Source: Acidimicrobiales bacterium (GTDB taxonomy: Bacteria > Actinomycetota > Acidimicrobiia > Acidimicrobiales > Palsa-688). From it: a stretch of 11,200 nt of DNA. Location of the stretch: the NCBI GenBank assembly GCA_019241495.1, contig JAFAWZ010000023.1:1-11200 (forward strand), in the 5' to 3' direction. A program made the translations under genes and the position numbers. This document shows, one piece after another, positions 6,396-11,200 of this stretch; position 1 is the stretch's first letter, and each line of letters starts with the position of its first letter. Under the pieces are notes generated by a model that saw only the letters and a program-made list of their open reading frames with translations, had not been told where the DNA came from and searched no databases.

Positions 6396-7386
6396 CTAGT
6401 CGAGGTCGCTAGCAGCCGTGTCGCCATCAGCAGTGTCGCCGGCCTCCCTGTCCTGGCGGCGAAGCCACGATGTGACCTGATCGGAGAGCTTGGCTATGCC
6501 GCCGATCGTGCGATCGATCATGGCTGTGAACCGCTGCCTGTAATGAAGGACCGCGGCGTCGAACTCGGCAGAAGGGGGTGGCTCCTCGCCCCGGCGGACG
6601 TAGCTGCCCGAACGGATGCGGTCGTATGCCCCCGTCTCGACCCAGCTCACCAGCTCCCGGACCCGTCGCACTGCGGCCGGGTGCGTACGACCCAACTCAT
6701 AGAGGAAACGGGCCCGGCGGGCGAACAGATCCTCCTCTTCGGTGTACTCGGTGGCCTGCCGGACGAACGCATCGACGTTCATCCCCTCGAGGGCGCCTCC
6801 GGCCATCCTCATCAGAACCTGGCACACCACCATGGGGTCCTCGATCTCCAGTGCAGCCGCCCGGTCGCAAGTGAGCTCAGCCGCCCGGGACCATTCGAGC
6901 AGAGCCAGGTACAAGCCCCGAACCGGTAGTCCCGCCAAGGGAATTTCCGAAACCACACCTCGGGCCAGCTGGGCCAGGATGGCCAGGGCGGTCGAATATG
7001 TCACATGGTCGGACAGGACATGGCCGAGCTCGTGGGCCAGCACGGCTTCGACTTCTTCGTCTCGGTAGTCCATGACGAGCGACGAGGACACGACGACGAT
7101 CGGAGAGCGCATGCCAAACGTCAGGGCGTTCGTGACCGGGAACTGAGTCACGAACAACGGAGGCCGGGCTACACCGAGGTTTGATGCGGCCCGCTCGTGA
7201 AGGGCCCAGACCTCGGGAAAGTTGATCGGTCCCCAGCCGAACCGCGTCGCCCAGGAGCAGCTGGCGAAAACGGGTCTCGACCCCAAGCCGACCAAAGCGC
7301 TTGACCATCCGGTCGAAAAACGGGATGGCGTGCAGCGCGGAGGTAGCGGCCCGATCCGCCGGGTGCTCGTAGCTCCGAGGGCTCAT
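6396..7386 (-). pseudogene. M48 family zinc metalloprotease gene with a frameshift
   Basis: The product resembles HtpX/Ste24-class M48 proteases without the N-terminal membrane helices. The first 52 residues (from ATG 7386: MSPRSYEHPADRAATSALHA to LLLGDAVRLG) are in one frame; the rest, from PINFPEVWALHERAASNLGV onward, is in the next. The two parts join smoothly into the conserved N-terminal M48 pattern (YEHPADRAA...IPFFD...VRLGPINFPE) if one base is removed from the four-base run at 7231-7234 (CCCC on plus). The joined protein would be about 329 residues, with the zinc motif HELGH near 118-122 and a third ligand Glu near 170 (SRAAELTCDRAA). The distal part alone keeps the catalytic motif. 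Either the gene is inactivated, or the base is a sequencing error in a homopolymer. The tail is acidic and low in complexity. Confidence 0.8.
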
Positions 7387-7408
7387 GTCCCGGTACGCCA
7401 CCGAGTGC

Positions 7409-7474
7409 ACCGTACCAGCACTCGCCAACCACAGCACTCGCCAACCACAGCACTCGCCAACCACAGTGTACGGT
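7409..7474. promoter_or_regulatory. Divergent promoter region with mirrored TACGGT -10 candidates
   Basis: Between the divergent M48 and YbjQ-like genes the motif GTACGGT(T)GCA occurs on both strands. On plus, TACGGT is at 7469-7474, just upstream of the YbjQ ribosome binding site. On minus, TACGGT is at 7414-7409, 23 bases before the M48 ATG. TACGGT fits the TAnnnT pattern of actinobacterial -10 elements. No TTGACA-like -35 is found at the right distance for either, because that space is filled by the tandem repeats. This suggests activator-dependent or extended -10 promoters. Confidence 0.4.
7416..7463. repeat. Three perfect tandem copies of a 16-bp repeat
   Basis: CAGCACTCGCCAACCA is repeated three times without any mismatch (7416-7431, 7432-7447, 7448-7463), followed by a partial CAG. 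The array lies exactly between the two mirrored GTACGGT motifs. The 16-bp period (about 1.5 helical turns) places copies on alternating faces. It could be a regulator-binding array or a variable-number repeat that arose by slippage. Confidence 0.85.
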
Positions 7475-7492
7475 TGCAGCGGAGGTCAGCCC

Positions 7493-7816
7493 ATGTTGAT
7501 CAGCACGATGAACGACATCCCGGGTCACGAGATCACCGAGGTGCTCGGAGAGGTATTCGGCCTGACCGTGCGGTCTCGAAACCTCGGATCCCAGATCGGC
7601 GCCGGTCTCAAGTCGCTCGTGGGTGGCGAGCTGAAGGGGATGACCAAGAACCTCGCCGCCAGCCGCCAGGAGGTGATCGATCGCATGGTCGAAGAAGCCC
7701 AGGCGAGGGGGGCCGACGCCGTGATCGCGTTCCGCTTCGACACCTCCGAGATGGGCGGCAACTGGACCGAGATCTGCGCCTACGGCACAGCCGTGAGGAC
7801 CGCCCCGCGCCGCTAG
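7493..7816 (+). CDS. YbjQ family protein (DUF74, putative metal-binding)
   Basis: A 107-residue cytosolic protein of the YbjQ/UPF0145 family, small pentameric proteins often annotated as heavy-metal binding although their function is not established. The family pattern is clear from end to end: start MLISTMNDIPGHEITEVLGE, then VFGLTVRSRNLGSQIGAGLK, LVGGELKGMTKNLAASRQEV, RMVEEAQARGADAVIAFRFD and the closing ICAYGTAV. The ATG at 7493 has GGAGG (7481-7485) seven bases upstream, which decides the start; the frame is open further upstream but runs through the 16-bp repeats and is not coding there. It is followed after 19 bases by the UBP zinc-finger gene and is likely the first gene of a three-gene operon. 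Confidence 0.9.
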   Translation: MLISTMNDIPGHEITEVLGEVFGLTVRSRNLGSQIGAGLKSLVGGELKGMTKNLAASRQEVIDRMVEEAQARGADAVIAFRFDTSEMGGNWTEICAYGTAVRTAPRR

Positions 7817-7835
7817 AAGCGAGAAGGGAGGCAAC

Positions 7836-8147
7836 ATGCCGGCTTCGAGCTACACCGTCGCCGAAGGGCAGGCACAGGACAGCTGCGAGCACATCGCCCA
7901 GGTCGCGACGGTCGAACCGTCCACCCCAGGGCAGTGCGAGGACTGCATCCGTGAAGGCAGCCGGTGGGTCCATCTCAGGCTCTGCCTGTCGTGCGGCCAC
8001 ATGGGCTGCTGTGACAACTCTCCACGCCGCCACGCCACTGCCCACTGGCACGCCAGCCGGCACCCGGTCATCCGCTCGGCCGAACCGGGGGAGGAATGGG
8101 CGTGGTGCTATCCCGACGAGCTGATGCTGGTTCCAATCGAGGTGTAG
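7836..8147 (+). CDS. UBP-type zinc-finger protein
   Basis: A 103-residue stand-alone zinc finger of the UBP type, a fold known from eukaryotic deubiquitinases where it binds the free C-terminus of ubiquitin, and found in bacteria with unknown role. All expected ligands are visible: C17/H19, C34/C37, C50/C53, H55, C58, H66, H70, H72 and H76, with the family sequence CLSCGHMGCCDNSPRRHATA and the tail HPVIRSAEPGEEWAWCYPDE. The ATG has AGAAGGGAGG just upstream. It sits 19 bases after the YbjQ-like gene and 30 before a Crp/Fnr regulator. Stand-alone UBP fingers in bacteria are often found near cyclic-nucleotide-binding or thioredoxin-reductase-like proteins (recalled, not checked), which fits this neighbourhood. 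What it binds is unknown. Confidence 0.9.
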   Translation: MPASSYTVAEGQAQDSCEHIAQVATVEPSTPGQCEDCIREGSRWVHLRLCLSCGHMGCCDNSPRRHATAHWHASRHPVIRSAEPGEEWAWCYPDELMLVPIEV

Positions 8148-8177
8148 CCGGGTCCGGTCGCCAAGTAGGGTCTGGGC

Positions 8178-8846
8178 ATGCCGGGAGACCCACTCGGCCG
8201 GTCCTGGCTGTTCGCGGCGATAGAGCCGGCCGAGCGCAGATGGCTGCACGAGCGCAGCTCCATTCGTCATTTCCGCAAGGGACAGCTCCTGTTCGTCGAG
8301 GGCGACCCGGCGGAGTGGATCCTCGTGGTCACCGCCGGCCGGTTGAAGGTGTCGACCTTCTCGCCCCGCGGTGACGAGCTGATCCTCGACACAGTTGAGG
8401 TGGGCCAGACCGTAGGAGAGCTGGGCGTCTTGGCCCGGGCGCCCCGCTCTGCGTCGGTGGAGGCCCTGACCGATGGGCAAGGACTGTCCGTTCCGGCCTC
8501 AGCGATCAACGACCTTCTCGAGCGGCGGCCCGAGGTCGCCCGTTCCCTCCTTCTCGCCGTGGCCCGCCACGTCTACCGGGCCACGGGGACGGCTTCCGAC
8601 CTGGCCTTCCTCGACCTGCCCCGGCGGGTGGCCAAGTACCTGCTCGAGCGCTGGACCACGGCCGAGGAGGCCTCGGCCATCGACGTCGGCTTGTCGCAAC
8701 GGGAGCTGGCCGCCCGGCTCGGGGCCAGCCGCCAGCGGGTCAACGCCGCGCTCGCCGAGTTCCAGCGCCGGGGGTGGATAACCCTGGAAGGCCAGAAACT
8801 GAGCGTGCGGGACCCACGCGCCCTGGAAAAGCTGCTGCAAACCTGA
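8178..8846 (+). CDS. Crp/Fnr family transcriptional regulator
   Basis: A 222-residue regulator with an N-terminal cyclic-nucleotide-binding domain (about residues 10-125), a long dimerisation helix (about 115-140) and a C-terminal winged helix (about 145-218). The phosphate-binding cassette reads GELGVLARAPRSASVEAL (residues 80-97), with the Gly-Glu pair and the Arg-Ser/Ala motif that contact cAMP in true CRPs, so nucleotide binding is plausible. The helix-turn-helix is LSQRELAARLGASRQRVNAA (173-192). There are no Fnr-type N-terminal cysteines, so it is not an iron-sulphur oxygen sensor. It starts 30 bases after the UBP finger gene with only a weak AGGG upstream, and likely ends that operon. 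It may control it, but no clear TGTGA-N6-TCACA box was found. Confidence 0.88.
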   Translation: MPGDPLGRSWLFAAIEPAERRWLHERSSIRHFRKGQLLFVEGDPAEWILVVTAGRLKVSTFSPRGDELILDTVEVGQTVGELGVLARAPRSASVEALTDGQGLSVPASAINDLLERRPEVARSLLLAVARHVYRATGTASDLAFLDLPRRVAKYLLERWTTAEEASAIDVGLSQRELAARLGASRQRVNAALAEFQRRGWITLEGQKLSVRDPRALEKLLQT

Positions 8847-8922
8847 GATTGTCACCAAGGAGACAGCCGGTCTGTCGTAAGCGTGACTGACAGCTGGTGG
8901 CCGTCGGAGGCACAGTTCCTCT

Positions 8923-9603
8923 GTGACCACATTCGCTGTACTCGGCTCGTTGAGGGTTGCTTCGGACGCTGGGCAGGAGCTCCGCTTCGGCCGCACCAAG
9001 CGCCGCCTCCTGTTGCGGCTGTTGGCAGAGGAAGGTCGCCCATTGCCCGTGGCTTCGATCGGCGAGGCAGTGTGGGATGACGATCAGCGGCGCAACCGCC
9101 ACAACCTGCAAAGCCACGTCCACCAGCTGCGGGCCATGCTGGGTGGGGAGCGCATCGAAACCGTGGGACGTTCCTATCGCCTGAACGTTTCCGATTACGA
9201 GCTCGACTCCCGCCTGTTCGAACGACGGGTGGAGACCGCGGTGCGAGTATGGGCCAGCCACCAACCCGCTCTGGCCGGCCATCTGCTGCACAGCGCTCTC
9301 GGCCTGTGGCGCGGACCGGCGTGGTCCGAAGTGGCCGACCTTTACTGGGCTCATTCCCAAGCGGCCCGCCTTAACCAGCTGCGCCTCGAGGCCGAAGGGC
9401 TGCTCCTCGAGGCTCGGCTGGCGGCGGGCGACTCCGTCCCAGCGCCGGCGTGGCCCCACCCGGCCGGGGCAGCCGCGCTTTTCCAGTCCTCGAGGGGGCA
9501 GCCTGAAGGGGCGCCTGGCCACGTCGAGGCGGTCGGTAGCGATCCTGCTGCCGACCGCCGGCCGGCGTTCGGAAAAATTCCAGCCGTCTCGGCTATGGCC
9601 TGA
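8923..9603 (+). pseudogene. SARP/AfsR-type regulator lacking its C-terminal half
   Basis: The first 170 residues match a SARP-like activator: an OmpR-type winged helix (residues 1-95: FAVLGSLRV, LRFGRTKRRLLLRLLAEEGR, the VASIGEAVWDDD helix, NLQSHVHQLRAMLGGERIET, GRSYRLNV) and the start of the bacterial transcriptional activation domain (from DYELDSRLFERRVETAV to LRLEAEGLLLEARLAAGDS). A normal domain would go on for about 80 residues of TPR-like helices. Here, from about 9436, the sequence turns into Pro/Arg/Ala-rich noise until the stop at 9603, and neither other plus frame restores the domain. So the gene was cut by a deletion or rearrangement. The GTG start has GGAGG at 8906-8910, 12 bases away. 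Such a truncated protein might still bind DNA. Its targets are unknown. Confidence 0.7.
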
Positions 9604-9614
9604 TCATCACGGTC

Positions 9615-9806
9615 CTAGCCGGGTGGCTCAAGCCGGGGGGCCGTGCTCAACTTGAACTGGGCACCGGTCGGATCGGCCGCCACCGCCAGCACGCCATGAG
9701 GCGTCTGGTCAGGACCCTGGAGCACGGATCCTCCCAGAGCCGTCACCTCGGCGGCCGCCGCCTCACCTGGCCATTTCCTGGCTCCTTTGCTCGCTCCTTC
9801 TTCAGC
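9615..9806 (-). pseudogene. 3' remnant of a VOC (glyoxalase-fold) gene
   Basis: Read on the minus strand and ending at a TAG (9615-9617), the frame contains AEVTALGGSVLQGPDQTPHG, then VLAVAADPTGAQFKLSTAPR and a short tail. This is the last beta-alpha-beta-beta part of a VOC domain (typical: xLGGxVxxGPxDTPxGRxAVxxDPxGAxF). Recognisable homology begins near 9773. An in-frame stop lies at 9807-9809 and there is no ATG, so the 5' portion, about half to two thirds of the gene, is missing. The neighbouring SARP-like gene is cut from the other side, so both probably record one deletion event. It is not a copy of the intact VOC gene at 10984 as far as their non-overlapping visible parts allow a judgement. 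Confidence 0.65.
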
Positions 9807-9833
9807 TCATCAGATGGCGGTCGAGCGGGGAAC

Positions 9834-10442
9834 TCATCGCGTCACCGCGGCGTCGAGTATCGGTCCCAGCTCAGCGTTGAGAGCCTCCAGCGGAGCGAGA
9901 TCCCGCTGGACCCGAGCCAGGATGATGGCCCCCTCCAGGCAGCTTATGACCACCACGGCCAGCGGCTCCGCCCGGGCCGGGTCCACCCCGAGGGCGGCCA
10001 GCCCGACGCCGAGCGGCTCCTGCCAGGACGCGAAGGCCTGGCAGATGACCTCGCGCAAACCGTCGCTCGTCGCCGAAACGTCGGCTGCCGCAGCCACCAA
10101 GGGGCATCCGACGGCGAACTGCTCGGTCGTCAGGTCTCGGCACCAGTCTTCGACGATGGCGGACAAGAGGCGGCTCGGCGGTCCTGACTCGAGCCGAGCG
10201 ACGTGGCGCCGCACCCGCCGGGCCGCGACGCCCCCCATCCAGGCAAGGGCCTCGCCGACCAGCTCCTCTTTGCCCGCTGGGAAGTAGTGCTGCAGCGAGC
10301 CGCGCGGCGCATCTGCCTCGGCGACGATCTCGCGCATTCCCGTCCCGGCCACGCCCTTTCGCCTGATCAGCTGAGCGGCAGCCCTCACCATTCGCTCTCG
10401 AGCCGAGATTTCCCCTTGACTATGACGGCCGTCATGATCCAC
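9834..10442 (-). CDS. TetR family repressor (LmrA/YxaF-like)
   Basis: About 202 residues. The N-terminal TetR DNA-binding domain is clear: ARERMVRAAAQLIRRKGVAG, then GMREIVAEADAPRGSLQHYF and PAGKEELVGEAL, with the helix-turn-helix in the middle. The C-terminal ligand domain has the GCPLVAAAADVSATSDGLRE segment and the LGVDPARAEPLAVVVISCLE-GA helix typical of the LmrA/YxaF-like branch, which responds to drug-like or flavonoid-like molecules. The start is uncertain. The frame is open to an ATG at 10469, but that codon lies upstream of the predicted transcription start. I prefer GTG 10442, which would be nearly leaderless; ATG 10391 would begin inside helix 1. It diverges from the acetyltransferase gene, and two inverted repeats in the shared promoter are the likely operators. 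Confidence 0.88.
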   Translation of the reverse strand: MDHDGRHSQGEISARERMVRAAAQLIRRKGVAGTGMREIVAEADAPRGSLQHYFPAGKEELVGEALAWMGGVAARRVRRHVARLESGPPSRLLSAIVEDWCRDLTTEQFAVGCPLVAAAADVSATSDGLREVICQAFASWQEPLGVGLAALGVDPARAEPLAVVVISCLEGAIILARVQRDLAPLEALNAELGPILDAAVTR

Positions 10443-10445
10443 AAT
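10416..10445 (+). promoter_or_regulatory. Possible promoter of the acetyltransferase-VOC operon
   Basis: TTGACT (10416-10421), 18 bases, CACAAT (10440-10445). The -35 is good and the -10 is only fair. The first inverted repeat (10421-10436) fills the spacer and the second lies just after the predicted start near 10452, a typical repression layout. Confidence 0.35.
10421..10436. promoter_or_regulatory. TetR operator candidate 1 (TATGAC-N4-GTCATG)
   Basis: TATGACGGCCGTCATG contains the perfect 14-bp palindrome ATGACGGCCGTCAT. Its half-site matches that of the second repeat 34 bp away. It lies between the -35 and -10 of the possible plus-strand promoter, and at the very beginning of the TetR coding region. 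Confidence 0.65.
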
Positions 10446-10947
10446 GCTCAATGTTATGACACTCGTCATAGAAGATCAACTCGGGAGCGGCCGGGTATAT
10501 GGCGTGCGGATCTCGGGGGCCGGGCCGGCCGACATCCCGCCCGTGCTGGAGATGTTGGCCCGGTGCTCCCCGGAGAGCAGGCTGCGGCGCTTCCATGGCC
10601 CGAGCGACGGGGTCGCCTACACCCAGGCCCAGCTGGCCCGGAAAGAAGACATCGTGCGACTCGCCTGGGGCGGGGATCGCTGCGTCGGGATGGGTGTCGT
10701 TGGCCTGGACCGGGCCGGGGTGCCTCACCTGGGCGCTCTCGTGGAAGACGCCGTGCAACACCGCGGCGTGGGGCGCCGGCTGGTGAGATCGCTGGTCGCC
10801 GAGGCCAGGAGGCGGGGCTTGAGCTCCATTCACGCCGATGTGATGGGCGACAACGCCGGCCTGGTCGGGGCCTTGGCCCGCCTCGGCGAGGCGAGCGTTC
10901 GTATGGGCTCGGGCCTCGTCTCGGTCGATATCAAGATCGATGCTTAG
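10444..10947 (+). CDS. GNAT family N-acetyltransferase
   Basis: A 167-residue acetyl-CoA-dependent N-acetyltransferase. After a start region (VRISGAGPADIPPVLEMLAR), the segment CSPESRLRRFHGP matches the branch near the acetyltransferase domains of protein-lysine acetylases (SPESxxxRFxG). The acetyl-CoA pyrophosphate loop is QHRGVGRRL (residues 105-113), preceded by the strand HLGALVEDAV and followed by LVRSLVAEARRRGLSSIHAD and a C-terminal strand. The substrate could be a small amine, antibiotic or protein; the sequence does not say. The start is uncertain: ATG 10444 overlaps the possible -10, and ATG 10456 would give a leaderless message. Neither has a ribosome binding site. It diverges from the TetR gene and is followed after 36 bases by a VOC gene, so the pair is likely TetR-controlled. 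Confidence 0.82.
   Translation: MLNVMTLVIEDQLGSGRVYGVRISGAGPADIPPVLEMLARCSPESRLRRFHGPSDGVAYTQAQLARKEDIVRLAWGGDRCVGMGVVGLDRAGVPHLGALVEDAVQHRGVGRRLVRSLVAEARRRGLSSIHADVMGDNAGLVGALARLGEASVRMGSGLVSVDIKIDA
10451..10479 (-). promoter_or_regulatory. Promoter of the TetR gene
   Basis: On the minus strand TTGATC (plus 10474-10479), 17 bases and TAACAT (plus 10451-10456). Spacing is optimal. The predicted start near 10444 falls at the GTG I chose for TetR, so the message would be leaderless or almost so. The second inverted repeat covers the spacer. Confidence 0.5.
10455..10470. promoter_or_regulatory. TetR operator candidate 2 (TATGAC-N4-GTCATA)
   Basis: TATGACACTCGTCATA has perfect 6-bp arms around four bases. 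It shares its half-site with operator candidate 1, at a 34-bp centre-to-centre distance (about 3.2 helical turns). It lies inside the TetR promoter spacer and just after the predicted acetyltransferase start, so bound TetR would block both directions. Confidence 0.7.
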
Positions 10948-10983
10948 AATCGCCACGAGGATTTGTAGGCAGGAGGTCTGGAA

Positions 10984-11200
10984 ATGGCCGTCCAGTTGGA
11001 TCACACGATCGTCGCCAGCCGGGACAAGCACGCTTCGGCCGCGTTTCTCGCTCGCATCCTCGGTCTGGGCCCGCCCGAGGAGGCCGGCCACTTCGTGACC
11101 GTCGAGGTGGCCAACGGGGTGTCGCTCGACTTCGACGACGCCCGGTCCATCGCGCCCCAGCACTACGCCTTCCTTGTAGGAAACGACGAGTTCGACCCCA
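10984..11200 (+). CDS. VOC (glyoxalase/bleomycin-resistance fold) protein, 5' part
   Basis: The first 72 codons of a gene that leaves the window on the right. The ATG has AGGAGG (10971-10976) seven bases upstream. MAVQLDHTIVASRDKHASAA is the first beta strand and helix of a VOC domain, with His7 in the usual metal-ligand place. FLARILGLGPPEEAGHFVTV and VSLDFDDARSIAPQHYAFLV continue the beta-alpha-beta-beta-beta unit, the second His (PQHYAF) falling where the next module begins. VOC proteins include glyoxalases, extradiol dioxygenases and thiol transferases or binding proteins for antibiotics such as bleomycin and fosfomycin. Which applies cannot be told from this half. It starts 36 bases after the acetyltransferase stop, in the same probable operon. 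Confidence 0.85.
   Translation, partial: MAVQLDHTIVASRDKHASAAFLARILGLGPPEEAGHFVTVEVANGVSLDFDDARSIAPQHYAFLVGNDEFDP

Noticed and set aside
7416..7463. CRISPR array
   Set aside because: The three copies are directly adjacent without spacers, the unit is only 16 bp and no cas genes are near.
7222..8124. 300-residue plus-strand open frame
   Set aside because: Arg/Pro-rich shadow across the M48, YbjQ and UBP genes, all of which have clear family signatures in other frames.
8847..8922. GACAG-CCGGT-CTGTC hairpin and nearby GTCAC/TGTGA bits as a Crp operator or terminator
   Set aside because: The stem is only 5 bp without a T-run, and no TGTGA-N6-TCACA arrangement can be formed.
9436..9603. Frameshift continuation of the SARP activation domain
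   Set aside because: Both other plus frames were read through; neither gives the expected TPR-like helices, so loss rather than a simple frameshift is more likely.

Overview
The window is GC-rich and gene-dense, with many short intergenic gaps. Its gene types (an F420-dependent luciferase-like oxidoreductase, an AfsR/SARP-type regulator, a bacterial UBP zinc finger, LmrA-like TetR, promoters with little or no leader) point to a chromosome of an actinobacterium. I cannot name a species; this rests on gene families and base composition only.

Left edge (1-969): a minus-strand pair, a small putative antitoxin followed by a PIN-like toxin, lies immediately left of the 3' part of a tRNA-Ser(UGA) gene. 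This tRNA piece runs from the anticodon loop to CCA and has no 5' half. That is what the far attachment site of a tRNA-integrated element looks like, so 1-912 is probably the end of an integrated island and the chromosome resumes at about 970. The intact tRNA-Ser and the integrase would lie to the left, outside the window.

Middle (970-5601, plus strand): a strong promoter with a MarR-type pseudo-palindrome over its -10 drives a 14-helix DHA2-type drug exporter and an overlapping MarR regulator. Next comes an orphan lipoprotein substrate-binding protein of the branched-chain amino acid transporter class with its own promoter, then an F420-dependent oxidoreductase. It converges on a minus-strand pair (5747-7386) made of an M48 metalloprotease and a two-copy DUF4389 membrane protein. 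The protease reading frame is broken by a probable one-base insertion in a G run.

Right part (7387-11200): three perfect 16-bp tandem repeats sit between the divergent protease and YbjQ-like genes. The plus-strand cluster YbjQ, UBP zinc finger and Crp/Fnr regulator looks like one operon. A SARP-like regulator missing its C-terminal half and a headless VOC (glyoxalase-fold) remnant face each other across a decayed stretch of about 200-350 bp. Finally a TetR repressor and a divergent GNAT acetyltransferase plus VOC gene share a promoter region with two nearly identical inverted repeats (TATGAC-N4-GTCATA), the likely TetR operators. The VOC gene runs off the right edge.

I found no clearly new multi-gene defence or biosynthetic system. 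The most informative signals are the tRNA-derived attachment site with the degenerate PIN pair, the twin TetR operators, the broken M48 gene, the 16-bp repeat array and the SARP/VOC scar.
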